NCBI RefSeq assembly: GCF_006440775.1 | Contig: NZ_VFTZ01000029.1 | Span: 5,001-64,427 of the forward strand | Reading direction: 5' to 3' | Length of the DNA: 59,427 nt | Source: Mesorhizobium sp. B2-7-2 | Lineage (GTDB): Bacteria > Pseudomonadota > Alphaproteobacteria > Rhizobiales > Rhizobiaceae | Shown here: positions 1 through 10,042 of the stretch, piece by piece | How the letters are laid out: every line of letters begins with the position of its first letter | Position numbering within the stretch: the stretch's first letter is position 1 | Made by a program: the position numbers and the translations under genes | Notes under the pieces: generated by a model | Told to the model about the DNA's origin: nothing | Seen by the model: the letters and a program-made list of their open reading frames with translations, nothing else | Database searches by the model: none

Positions 1-2008
<2,008 letters not shown>

Positions 2009-2268
2009 CTCATTACTTATATCCATCTTGTTCTCACTCACGCTTGTTCCGCCCTGCGGGGCGGCGCTACGTGGGTGCGGCGCATCGGCGCCGACGGTCG
2101 GTCGACCTTGCGAAGCTTCGCTTCGAAGGGCGCCAGGCTGAAAGAACGTCAAAGGCACAACAAAGACCAGCGAACAGCTTAGAGAAAGCAGCAAATAGGG
2201 CTCCCTATTCGCTACTCACTATTGGCTATTCGCTCAAACAGCTTCTCGATTTGAACGTGCGTTTTGCC
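2009..2268 (+). other. 23S-5S spacer
   Basis: Transcribed spacer of about 260 bases with no tRNA and no credible gene. It contains degenerate heptamer-like runs around 2205-2235 (CTATTCGCTACTCACTATTGG type) that resemble the microsatellite at 53.8 kb. Its last bases, AACGTGCG at 2254-2261, pair with CGCACGTT at 2394-2401 to form a processing stem around the 5S rRNA. Confidence 0.7.
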
Positions 2269-2386
2269 GACCTGGTGGTTATGGCGGAGCGGCTGCACCC
2301 GATCCCATTCCGAACTCGGCCGTGAAACGCTCCAGCGCTGATGGTACTTCGTCTCAAGACGCGGGAGAGTAGGTCGCTGCCAGGTC
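2269..2386 (+). rRNA. rrf: 5S ribosomal RNA
   Basis: Starts GACCTGGTGG and ends CTGCCAGGTC, which pair as helix I. The internal CCCGATCCCATTCCGAACTCGG segment is the typical 5S loop region. Length of about 118 nt fits. It lies 3' of 23S as expected; flanking inverted sequences (2254-2261 and 2394-2401) extend the stem for RNase processing. Confidence 0.96.
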
Positions 2387-2477
2387 TGCCAAGCGCACGT
2401 TCACCTCACATCCGGATCGATCCGGACGGAGACCAAATCTTCTCTCTACGATCTTAAGGCCCGCCAAACGGGAGCCT

Positions 2478-2500
2478 GGGCCGCGCGAGCGGCCCTTTCA
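2478..2500 (+). terminator. Hairpin terminator after 5S rRNA
   Basis: GGGCCGC (2478-2484), loop GCGA, GCGGCCC (2489-2495), followed by TTTCATTT. This is a 7-bp GC stem with a short T-rich tail between the 5S gene and the initiator tRNA, and is a candidate intrinsic terminator or processing site. Confidence 0.5.
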
Positions 2501-2546
2501 TTTGGCACCCTCTTGAATCCGGTAAGGTCGCACTTACCTCAAAGGA

Positions 2547-2594
2547 CGCAAGCAAACGCTTGCTCGTAGTCGCAAGCAAACGCTTGCTCGTAGT
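2547..2594 (+). repeat. 24-bp perfect tandem duplication before tRNA-fMet
   Basis: Two identical 24-bp units, 2547-2570 and 2571-2594, lie back to back. Each contains the inverted repeat GCAAGC-AAAC-GCTTGC. The second unit ends 3 bases before the tRNA. It may affect tRNA leader processing or simply be slippage. Confidence 0.9.
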
Positions 2595-2597
2595 TGA

Positions 2598-2674
<77 letters not shown>

Positions 2675-2680
2675 AATCCA

Positions 2681-2710
2681 AAAACGGCCCGCATCCACGC
2701 GGGCCGTTTT
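2681..2710 (+). terminator. Rho-independent terminator after the rRNA operon
   Basis: Strong stem AAAACGGCCCGC / GCGGGCCGTTTT around the loop ATCCAC, ending in TTTT, just 6 bases after the tRNA CCA end. This closes the rRNA-tRNA transcript. Because it is a near-perfect palindrome it could act in both directions. Confidence 0.9.
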
Positions 2711-2993
2711 GGTATGTGCGCTGCTCTTCGCAATCCGATCGGCAAGCGACCCAGGCGAACCGATGTTCCGCTCCCCGTTGTCGTATCCGTCCTAATCTAT
2801 GATCGCCTTTTCCATGGACGAGCAATGGAAGTTTCTCCCGCCACCGCGGGCTCTACGGTCGGCATGGTGGCGCGTATCAGCCAGATTCGCCGCTAATCCG
2901 AAAAACCGATTGCTGCCCTGATCAGGTGAAGCGGTCGGTTGAGCGTCCTCAGGCAGAGTTCTCTCGAATTGAATGACATGATAAACGGCGCCT
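2711..2993. other. Non-coding stretch
   Basis: About 280 bases between the rRNA terminator and the first protein gene. Short overlapping frames on both strands lack ribosome-binding sites and family resemblance. No repeat or RNA structure is recognised. Confidence 0.5.
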
Positions 2994-3503
2994 ATGGGAA
3001 TCAAGAACTACCTGATCGAAGGCGGTTCCGGCACTGGAAAGACGTCTGTCGCTACCGAACTGGAGCGGCGGGGTTACCATGTCATCCATGGTGACCGGGT
3101 CTTGGCCTATGTCGGCGACCCCGAAACAGGCAAGGCACTGCCAGGACCACCCGAAGGCGCGGATCGCATCGTTTGGGAATACGCGCACTGGATTTGGCCC
3201 GTCGACAAGGTCCGGGCCATTGCTTCCGACACTAGCCATCCTGCCACTTTCTTCTGTGGCGGCTCGCGCAATTTCCATAAATTCCAGGACTTATTCGACA
3301 AGGTCTTTGTGCTCGACGTAGACGTTGAGACGTTGAACCGACGATTAGATGGGCGACCGAATGAGCCAGGTTTCGATCCGGCCGAGCGGCGGCTGGTACT
3401 GCGCTACCATCATACCCGGGAATATCTTCCCGTTGGCATCGATATCGACACGGCGGGTACGGTCCCAAGCGTCGTCGACAATATCCTCGCTCAACTCGCC
3501 TGA
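2994..3503 (+). CDS. P-loop nucleotide kinase-like protein
   Basis: A 169-residue soluble protein with a clear Walker A motif GGSGTGKTS at about residues 10-18, right after the first beta strand, as in shikimate/adenylate-kinase-like small P-loop kinases. Residues around VFVLDVDVETLNRRL (about 104-118) look like the strand and helix before the LID, and R-rich segments follow. The substrate cannot be told. No strong Shine-Dalgarno sequence precedes the ATG. It stands alone between the rRNA operon and an oppositely oriented reductase gene. Family assignment is good; the specific function is unknown. Confidence 0.75.
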   Translation: MGIKNYLIEGGSGTGKTSVATELERRGYHVIHGDRVLAYVGDPETGKALPGPPEGADRIVWEYAHWIWPVDKVRAIASDTSHPATFFCGGSRNFHKFQDLFDKVFVLDVDVETLNRRLDGRPNEPGFDPAERRLVLRYHHTREYLPVGIDIDTAGTVPSVVDNILAQLA

Positions 3504-3731
3504 AGTCCTGAACGCATCGTGAATGGGATGGGAAGCACTCGAATATTGCGGGAAGACGCCGCCTGAACGGCTCACCGGCGGCGCTGAGACTTTGTAGCGA
3601 CCGGCAGCTTGCGGATCGGCAAGCCGGACGCGCAAAGACCTGAGTCGTGCGGGACCGCTGGCCGGATCGACCTCGGCTTCAGCTGGAATTCAGGGAAATT
3701 TCGGCTGGTGGTGGCATGGGGGCCGGGCTGT

Positions 3732-4583
3732 TCATCCTTGCTCGCCAGATCGGGCGGGATCGCCTTGCGCCAATTCCTCCAAATATGCACGCAGCGACCG
3801 CGGCTCCCGGCCCAAGATCGCATTTAGCGTCAGTGGGTTGCCGAGCAGGCCGTGGCGATCGTAGTGATCGAACATCGCCCGCAAGCCGGGAGGAACATCG
3901 CCGAGCACATCGGGATCGCGGCGCTCACTGATTTCATGGCCCAGCACATCGCTCATCAGCGCAGCGACGTCGAGGCGGTTAAGTTGCCCCGGTGCGCAGA
4001 GCTCGAACGTTCCAAAAAGCAGCCGCTCTTCGGTCAGGGCTATCGCGGCGACCTCGGCGACATCGCGATAGTCGACCAGCGAAAAGCGTGTCCCCGACGA
4101 CCAGGGCTCCGCAAGCACGCCCTCCTTCACGACTTTGGGCCAGAATGCCGCGTAGTTCTGGAAGTAGCGCGCCGGATGGAGGAACGTATATTCCAGGCCG
4201 GAGTTGAGAACCGCCTCCTCGACCGGCGCTTTGGCGACATGATTGACGAGGTCCGAAAGTACCGGGTGGATCACGGCCGAGAACACAAACCGGCGCACAC
4301 CGGCGTCGATAGCGGCCTCCACGACTTTCTTTCCCACATCAGCCTCGGCGGAAATGAACGCTGGGGCGATATAGAAGACGGCGCCCACATCCTTGAGCGC
4401 CGCATCCAAAGCTGCACGATCGCGCAGATCGCCGATGGCAACCTCGGTTGCGCCGTGACCGCGTACCAGTTCAGCCTGCTCAGGCTTGCGGATGAAGGCA
4501 CGCACGCGCGCACCCCGCGCGGCAAGGGCCGGAATGACGCTGCCCGCAAAATTTCCCGCTGCACCGAAGGCGAGAATCATCAT
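3732..4583 (-). CDS. NmrA/SDR-type NAD(P)-binding protein
   Basis: About 283 residues. The N-terminus MILAFGAAGNFAGSVIPALAARG carries the Gly-rich Rossmann motif GAAGNFAG typical of atypical short-chain dehydrogenases of the NmrA family (NAD(P)H sensors or quinone reductases). Later VRGHGATEVAIGDLRD and GVRRFVFSAVIHP match the conserved pattern of the family. The frame is open further upstream to 4631, but an AGGA sequence sits about 8 bases before the ATG at 4583, so that start is preferred; 4589 and 4580 are alternatives. The substrate is unknown. Confidence 0.8.
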   Translation of the reverse strand: MMILAFGAAGNFAGSVIPALAARGARVRAFIRKPEQAELVRGHGATEVAIGDLRDRAALDAALKDVGAVFYIAPAFISAEADVGKKVVEAAIDAGVRRFVFSAVIHPVLSDLVNHVAKAPVEEAVLNSGLEYTFLHPARYFQNYAAFWPKVVKEGVLAEPWSSGTRFSLVDYRDVAEVAAIALTEERLLFGTFELCAPGQLNRLDVAALMSDVLGHEISERRDPDVLGDVPPGLRAMFDHYDRHGLLGNPLTLNAILGREPRSLRAYLEELAQGDPARSGEQG

Positions 4584-4898
4584 GATCATGTTCCTGCGCG
4601 TTTCGTGACGATCACGGATCTGTTCGGGCACCGGGGGCCCTCAACCAAATCTGGTTCCCGCGACCGGGATGTCACCTCCCCGCCGGCATATTTTTGGGTA
4701 ACGCTTCAACAGGCCGCGTAAGACGAATTTGCGCGAAGGCGCGCCGCGTTCGGAGGTTCTCGTGTTTCGTCGTCGCGAAACCCATTGTAGGTAGGCTCGC
4801 CTCGGGCTTTTTGCTGACGTGCATTAACGTCCGAAATTCCGGCAAGCATTCGCCCTTGGCGATCTCGAATGAACGCAACCAAACTGACGGAGAGGAAA
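4584..4898. other. Divergent intergenic region
   Basis: About 315 bases between the divergent NmrA-type and ThuA-type genes. It must hold both promoters, but no clear sigma-70 pair or long palindrome stands out. Small frames here lack coding signs. Confidence 0.4.
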
Positions 4899-5540
4899 AT
4901 GCGGCAAGCGCTGATCGTATGGGGTGGCTGGGAGGGGCATGAGCCCGAGGCCGGCGCCCGTGTCGTCAAGGCGATGCTCGAGGAAGAAGGCTTTGCCGTG
5001 CGCGTCGAAAACACGACGGCGGCGTTTGCCGACCCGGCGATCGCCGAACTCAGCCTGATCGTGCCGATCTATACCATGTCCAAGCTCACCAAGGCCGAAG
5101 AGGCGAACCTGACCGAGGCGGTCGAAAACGGCGTCGGCCTCGGCGGCTATCATGGCGGCATGGGCGACGCTTTTCGCGAATCAACGAATTATCAGTTCAT
5201 GTGCGGCGGCCAATGGGTCGCGCATCCCGGCAACATTATCGACTATCAAGTGAACGTGGCGCGGCGCGACGACCCGATCATGCAAGGCATCGAGGATTTC
5301 CCCTACCGCTCCGAACAGTATTACATGCATGTCGACCCATCCAACGAGGTGCTGGCGACCACGACTTTTTCCGGCGACCACGCGCCGTGGATCGATGGTG
5401 TCATGATGCCGGTGGTGTGGAAGCGCCGGTACGGCAAGGGACGCGTGTTTTATTCTTCGCTGGGTCATGTGGCCTCGGAGTTCGAGGTCCCGCAGATGCG
5501 CACCATCCTGCGCCGAGGGCTGGTCTGGGCGGCACGCTGA
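4899..5540 (+). CDS. ThuA-like domain protein
   Basis: A 213-residue protein of the ThuA family (class I glutamine-amidotransferase-like fold), named for trehalose utilisation in rhizobia. The start MRQALIVWGGWEGHEP is chosen because GGAGAGGAAA lies directly upstream; the frame extends 10 codons further. Conserved features include GGYHGGMGDAFRE (about 93-105), WVAHPGN and the C-terminal YGKGRVFYSSLGHVASEF typical of ThuA proteins. It is convergent with the glutamine synthetase gene, 19 bases away. The true substrate (a sugar or sugar conjugate) is not established. Confidence 0.85.
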   Translation: MRQALIVWGGWEGHEPEAGARVVKAMLEEEGFAVRVENTTAAFADPAIAELSLIVPIYTMSKLTKAEEANLTEAVENGVGLGGYHGGMGDAFRESTNYQFMCGGQWVAHPGNIIDYQVNVARRDDPIMQGIEDFPYRSEQYYMHVDPSNEVLATTTFSGDHAPWIDGVMMPVVWKRRYGKGRVFYSSLGHVASEFEVPQMRTILRRGLVWAAR

Positions 5541-5559
5541 GCGACCGGCTCAAGGTCGG

Positions 5560-6915
5560 CTAAACACTTTCGAGATAGGTCTCGATCTCGAAGTCGCTGA
5601 CGTTGAGCGCGAAAGTGTTCAGCTCCTGGCGCTTGCAGGCGACGAAAGCGTCGCGCAGCACGTCCGGGAAGATCTCGGCGACACGCTGGCCCGCCTCGAA
5701 GGCAGCGATCGCCGAGGCCCAATCCGGCGGCAGCTTGGCGAGCGTCAGTCCCTGGCCTTCGCCGCCGGTCGGCTCGCCGGGCGAGAGCTGACGCTCGATG
5801 CCGATCAAGGCCGCGCCGAGAATCGCCGCAAGCACCAGATAGGGATTGGCGTCGGCGCCGGAGACGCGATGCTCGATGCGGCGCGCCGCCGACGGGCCGC
5901 CCGGAATGCGAATGGCCACCATGCGGTTTTCATAACCCCAGGCGACGGCGGTCGGCGCATAGGATCGCGGCCGCAGCCGGCGGTAGGAATTGAAATGCGG
6001 CGCGAACACCAGCGTGCTTTGGGCCATCGCGGCAAGCAGGCCGCCGACAGCGTGGCGCATGGCGTCGGAACCCTGATCTGAGCCGTCATCGAAGATGTTG
6101 CGGCCTTGCCTGTCGAGGACGCTGAAATGGACATGGAAACCGTTGCCGGCGCGTTCGCCATAGGGCTTGGCCATGAAACAGGCGGCGAAGCCATGCTTGC
6201 GGGCAATGCCCTTGACGGTGCGCTTGAAGAGCACGGCGTCGTCCGCGGCGCGCAGGGCGTCGGGCACATGGTTGAGGTTGATCTCGAACTGGCCGACGCC
6301 GTTCTCGGCGATCGCGGTGTCGACCGGAATGTCCTGCATGCGGCAGGCTTCGTAGATATCGTGGATGAAGGCCTCGAAGTCGTCGACCTCATCGATCGAA
6401 AGCGCCGCGTCGGAATCGAGACGCCGCCCGGTTACCGGCGAGACCGGTCCGACAGGCCGCTGCGACGTCGGGTCGACAAGGTAGAATTCGAGCTCGGTCG
6501 CGGTGACGGGCGTCAATCCTAGCGCGGCATACCGGTCGAGGATGCGGGCCAGCGCGCGGCGCGGATCGCCAAGGTAGGGCGCGCCGCTGTCGTCCGCCAA
6601 CCAGACCGGCAACAGCGCCGTCGGATGTGCCGTCCAGTTGACCGGCAATATGCCGCGCCCCGTCCAATGGCAAAGCCCGTCGGCGTCGCCGGTCGAGAAC
6701 ACTTGGGCGTTGCCTTCGATGTCCTCGCCCCATATGTCGAGCCCGATGGCCGAGTAGGGCATGCGCAGCTTGCCTTCGAGCGCCTTGCGCGCCTGCTCGA
6801 CCGGAATGCGCTTGCCGCGCATGATTCCGTTCAGGTCGCACACCGCCGCCCGCAGGCTCTGGATGTCGCTCCTGCTGTCCAGCCACTTCAAAACGTCTGC
6901 AATCGCATCGCTCAA
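5560..6915 (-). CDS. Glutamine synthetase family protein, PuuA-like
   Basis: 451 residues. The motif DLNGIMRGKRIP near residue 30 is typical of the GlnA-like branch that includes gamma-glutamylputrescine synthetase (PuuA), rather than ammonia-assimilating GlnA. The catalytic domain shows NGFHVHFSVLD, the GG-rich ARRIEHRVSGADANPYL block and the substrate-binding arginines. PuuA-type enzymes join glutamate to a polyamine using ATP in the cytosol. The next minus-strand gene upstream is a GntR regulator, and polyamine transport genes lie 2 kb away, supporting a polyamine substrate. A second homologue starts at 14663. Biogenic-amine or amino-alcohol substrates remain possible. Confidence 0.88.
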   Translation of the reverse strand: MSDAIADVLKWLDSRSDIQSLRAAVCDLNGIMRGKRIPVEQARKALEGKLRMPYSAIGLDIWGEDIEGNAQVFSTGDADGLCHWTGRGILPVNWTAHPTALLPVWLADDSGAPYLGDPRRALARILDRYAALGLTPVTATELEFYLVDPTSQRPVGPVSPVTGRRLDSDAALSIDEVDDFEAFIHDIYEACRMQDIPVDTAIAENGVGQFEINLNHVPDALRAADDAVLFKRTVKGIARKHGFAACFMAKPYGERAGNGFHVHFSVLDRQGRNIFDDGSDQGSDAMRHAVGGLLAAMAQSTLVFAPHFNSYRRLRPRSYAPTAVAWGYENRMVAIRIPGGPSAARRIEHRVSGADANPYLVLAAILGAALIGIERQLSPGEPTGGEGQGLTLAKLPPDWASAIAAFEAGQRVAEIFPDVLRDAFVACKRQELNTFALNVSDFEIETYLESV

Positions 6916-6942
6916 TTTCCAGCCCCTGTTTTTCTGGGTGCT

Positions 6943-6959
6943 GTAGCCCTGTCGGCTAC
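6943..6959. promoter_or_regulatory. Small inverted repeat upstream of the PuuA-like gene
   Basis: GTAGCC-ctgtc-GGCTAC lies 28 bases before the start codon of the glutamine synthetase gene on the minus strand. Its position fits an operator or leader hairpin; no regulator is assigned. Confidence 0.3.
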
Positions 6960-7148
6960 GATATCCAATTTTCGGCTTGTGAGTTCGTGAAGGCCAACGC
7001 GGCTGATGCCGAGCGATTTTCCTTCATTTTTTCAAGTCACTAGCCGGGATATCGGGAGGCATTTCAGGTCCAAATTGTGCGATCTGCGATCGCAACATAG
7101 CGGCCCGATCCGCGAAAGCCAAGCCGGATTCGGAGGCCCGCTTGCCTG

Positions 7149-7847
7149 TCAGTGGCGCAGTTCCGGAAATTTCACCTGGCCGAGGATGTGGGCCGCGCCC
7201 TCGGCGATATCGCGCACGATCGCGGCCCGCGCCCTTTCGCCGTCATGAGCCTCGATCGCCGCCACGACCTCCTCGTGATAGTCGATGCCGAGAATGCCTG
7301 CCAGGTCATCCTCGAAACCGATGTGCAGATTTCGCAGGAATGGGCCGACCTGCATCCATACCGTCTCGATCAGAAAGATCATCTGCTCGTTGCCGCAATG
7401 GCGGTAGATCGAGAATTTGAAGTCATAGTTCTTGCGCAGATAGTTTTCGATTCCGCCGCCGCGGGCGGCTTCGGTAAGTTCGGCGCAGTGGCGCCGGATC
7501 GCGCGCAGATTGTTGCCGTTGATGAGTTTTGTCGCGAGCTCGGTGGCCGTGCCTTCCAGGATCGTGCGCACGGCGGTCAGTTGCTGGAAGCGGTCAGCGG
7601 AAATCAGCGGCACCTCGACGCTGCCGTTCGGCATCGGGCTCAGCGCTCTCAGCGCCTGCAGCCGCATGAAGGCGCTGCGCACCGGCATGTCGCTGGTGCC
7701 GAGCTCCTTGGCGAGCTTGCGTGAGGTCAGCTTCTGGCCGGGCTGGAGCTGCCCCGACATCAAGGCCCGCACGAGCTCCAGATAGACTTTCTCATGCAGG
7801 GGAACGGTATCGACAGCGGTCAGTCCGAATTGCGATTTGTCGGCCAT
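7149..7847 (-). CDS. GntR family regulator (FCD domain)
   Basis: 232 residues. N-terminal winged helix: VYLELVRALMSGQLQPGQKLTSRKLAKELGTSDMPVRSAFMRLQALRAL (about 21-70) is the GntR DNA-binding domain. The helical C-terminal half contains the FCD ligand-domain pattern with conserved Asp/His residues (DFKFSIYRHCGNEQM, and DYHEEVVAAIEAHDGERARAAI near the end). Such proteins usually sense small carboxylic or amino compounds. It lies upstream of the PuuA-like gene in the same direction, so control of polyamine catabolism is a reasonable inference. Confidence 0.88.
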   Translation of the reverse strand: MADKSQFGLTAVDTVPLHEKVYLELVRALMSGQLQPGQKLTSRKLAKELGTSDMPVRSAFMRLQALRALSPMPNGSVEVPLISADRFQQLTAVRTILEGTATELATKLINGNNLRAIRRHCAELTEAARGGGIENYLRKNYDFKFSIYRHCGNEQMIFLIETVWMQVGPFLRNLHIGFEDDLAGILGIDYHEEVVAAIEAHDGERARAAIVRDIAEGAAHILGQVKFPELRH

Positions 7848-7976
7848 TGGCGATGCGCTGCTTCACTCGTCCTGAAATCTGTCTCGTCACCTGATCCGCC
7901 GCCGGGATAGCTGGCCGGTCGTTTCGGCCGCACGATAGACGCTCAAGGCGAACCGCCGCAAGGGCGGCCGGGGTTG

Positions 7977-8789
7977 CTATCCGATCCGCGCGTCGATGAT
8001 CTCGACGAAGCGCGCGAAGAGACCCGCCTGCGACTTGATCTTGAGCTTGCGGTAGATGTTGCGGCGGTGGACCTTGACGGTCCCCGGGACGATGCGCAGC
8101 GCCCTGGCGATCGATTCCGTGGAATGGCCCTGCAGCACCAGGTCGACGACCTGCTTTTCGCGCGAGGTCAAGGACAGGCTCTTCCAGATATGCGCGCGGT
8201 CGAGCTCGTTGGTCATCGCGATGGTATCGCCTGAGGGTTGGGCCGCAACCTCATCTGCAGGTAGAGACGGCCAGTGCTGCCTGCAGAAACCGATCACCGC
8301 CGGCGCCATGTCACGCAGCAGCCTGGCATCCGCCGTTCCGAACGGCCCAGTGGCGCGCAGCCGCATCAGCGACAGCACCAGCGCATCCTTGCCGGCTAGC
8401 GGCACGAAGAAGCCGACCTCCTCGGCAAGTTTGGTCTGGCTGTAATAGGAGCGGTAGTATTCGCTGGCATAGAAGCGGTCCGGCGCGAGCTCACGCATGC
8501 GCCAGAAACCCTCCTTGCGCTCGACCGCGGCGTGGTGGAACGGGTCGAGCAAATAGGGCCCCTCCTGGTAGAGCGCGACGAAGATGTGACTCTCCGCCGG
8601 CGAGAAGGTCTCGAACAGGAGCGGTGGCCGTGCGGCACCGCGATAGCCGAAGATCACGCAGTGATCGAAACGGACATGTCCGCTGAGCCAGCCGACGATC
8701 GCCTTGCCGAAATGATCGCCGCCGGTCTCGCGCGACGCGGCGATCACGGCGGCCAAGGCGTTGTAGTCGTCACTGCGGGAGGCCGCCAA
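7977..8789 (-). CDS. LuxR-type HTH transcriptional regulator
   Basis: About 270 residues. The C-terminus LTSREKQVVDLVLQGHSTESIARALRIVPGTVKVHRRNIYRKLKI is a complete LuxR (GerE) helix-turn-helix. The N-terminal 200 residues are not clearly an acyl-homoserine-lactone domain. The frame is open to a GTG at 8885, but GAGGGG sits 6 bases before a TTG at 8789, which I prefer; the longer form would leave 20 bases before the divergent transporter gene. Divergence from the polyamine ABC operon suggests it regulates that operon. No luxI-type synthase is present. Confidence 0.8.
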   Translation of the reverse strand: MAASRSDDYNALAAVIAASRETGGDHFGKAIVGWLSGHVRFDHCVIFGYRGAARPPLLFETFSPAESHIFVALYQEGPYLLDPFHHAAVERKEGFWRMRELAPDRFYASEYYRSYYSQTKLAEEVGFFVPLAGKDALVLSLMRLRATGPFGTADARLLRDMAPAVIGFCRQHWPSLPADEVAAQPSGDTIAMTNELDRAHIWKSLSLTSREKQVVDLVLQGHSTESIARALRIVPGTVKVHRRNIYRKLKIKSQAGLFARFVEIIDARIG

Positions 8790-8822
8790 TTCATACCCCT
8801 CTAAACGATAAAATCGGCTAAC

Positions 8823-8846
8823 TATACCACCTGCGAGGTATATACC
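8823..8846. promoter_or_regulatory. Palindromic site in the LuxR/pot divergon
   Basis: Overlapping inverted repeats: TATACC...GGTATA (8823-8842), ACCTGCGAGGT (8829-8839) and GGTATATACC (8837-8846). Being between divergent genes, this is the best operator candidate for the LuxR-type regulator. Confidence 0.4.
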
Positions 8847-8905
8847 AGGTGCATTGCCTCTGCTAGCGTCAAGGAATTGCCTCACGCTGTCGCTGGAGCC
8901 TTGGC

Positions 8906-10042
8906 TTGACTGCAGTGCCCGATATCGAATTTCGCGCGGTCACCAAGCGCTACGGCGCCATCACCGCGGTGAGCGATATCGACCTTGCCATCCCGCCTTC
9001 GGCTTTCGTCGCGCTGCTCGGGCCTTCCGGCTGCGGCAAGACGACGTGCCTGCGCATGATCGGCGGCTTCGAGCAGCCGAGCGAGGGCCAGGTGCTGATC
9101 CGCGGCCGCGACATGGCCGGTACGCCGCCCTACCGGCGGCCGGTCAACATGGTGTTCCAGCAATACGCGCTGTTCCCGCATCTCGATGTCGAGGAGAACA
9201 TCTCCTACGGGCTGCGCCAGGCCAGGCCCAGGCTGTCGTCGCGCGAGATCGCCTTAAGGGCAGGCGAGGCACTTTCGATGGTGCAGCTCGCCGGCTACGG
9301 GCGCCGCAAGATCCACGAGCTGTCCGGCGGCCAGCAGCAGCGCGTGGCGCTCGCCCGCGCGCTGGTCAACAAGCCCGCGGTGCTGCTGCTCGACGAGCCG
9401 CTGGCAGCGCTCGACAAGAAGCTGCGCACCGACATGCAGATCGAGCTGCAGAACCTGCAGCGCGAGATCGGCATCACTTTCGTGCTGGTCACCCACGACC
9501 AGGAAGAGGCGCTGTCGATGAGCGACTTCGTCTGCGTCATGAATGGCGGCCGCGTCGTCCAACTCGGGCAGCCGAGCGAGATCTATGACGAGCCGGCCGA
9601 CCTGTTCGTGGCCGACTTCGTCGGCAAGACCAATCTTCTCAACGGCAAGGTGGCCGGGCTCTCGGGTGACCTTGTCGATGTCGCGCTTGCCGACGGCACG
9701 GTGATTTCGGCGCGCAAGCGGGTGCCGCTCAGCCGCGGCGAGGCCGTCTCCGTCAGCTTGCGGCCGGAATCGCTCAGCCTTTCGGCGCCTGGAAGCGGCG
9801 CTTTTAAAGGCATCGTGCGCAACCGCATCTTCCTGGGCTCGACAGCCGAATACGCGATCGAGGTCCAGGGCATCGGATCGCTGCTCGCCAAGGCCGATCA
9901 CGTGATCGGCCAGGGCAATCTGTTCAAGCCGGGCGAACCCGTCGCCATCGGCTTTGCCGCCGGAGCGCCGCTGGCGTTTCCGCACGCCAACAATAACGGG
10001 ACCAACCAGAGGGAAGACCAACATGCCGAAATCCTATCGTGA
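8906..10042 (+). CDS. Polyamine-type ABC transporter ATP-binding protein (PotA-like)
   Basis: 378 residues. Walker A GPSGCGKTT (about 39-47), Q-loop FQQYALFPHLDV, signature LSGGQQQRVALARAL, Walker B LLLDEPLAALD and H-loop VTHDQEEAL are all intact. The C-terminal part is a TOBE-like regulatory domain, as in PotA. Start is a TTG at 8906 preceded by GGAGCC. The 3' end overlaps the next gene by 20 bases, giving a tight operon of ATPase, binding protein and two permeases. The protein energises import at the inner membrane face. Putrescine/spermidine is the likely cargo by family and neighbours. Confidence 0.92.
   Translation: MTAVPDIEFRAVTKRYGAITAVSDIDLAIPPSAFVALLGPSGCGKTTCLRMIGGFEQPSEGQVLIRGRDMAGTPPYRRPVNMVFQQYALFPHLDVEENISYGLRQARPRLSSREIALRAGEALSMVQLAGYGRRKIHELSGGQQQRVALARALVNKPAVLLLDEPLAALDKKLRTDMQIELQNLQREIGITFVLVTHDQEEALSMSDFVCVMNGGRVVQLGQPSEIYDEPADLFVADFVGKTNLLNGKVAGLSGDLVDVALADGTVISARKRVPLSRGEAVSVSLRPESLSLSAPGSGAFKGIVRNRIFLGSTAEYAIEVQGIGSLLAKADHVIGQGNLFKPGEPVAIGFAAGAPLAFPHANNNGTNQREDQHAEILS

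Noticed and set aside
7977..8789. Quorum-sensing receptor
   Set aside because: Only the HTH is LuxR-like; no luxI-type synthase or AHL-binding signature is seen.
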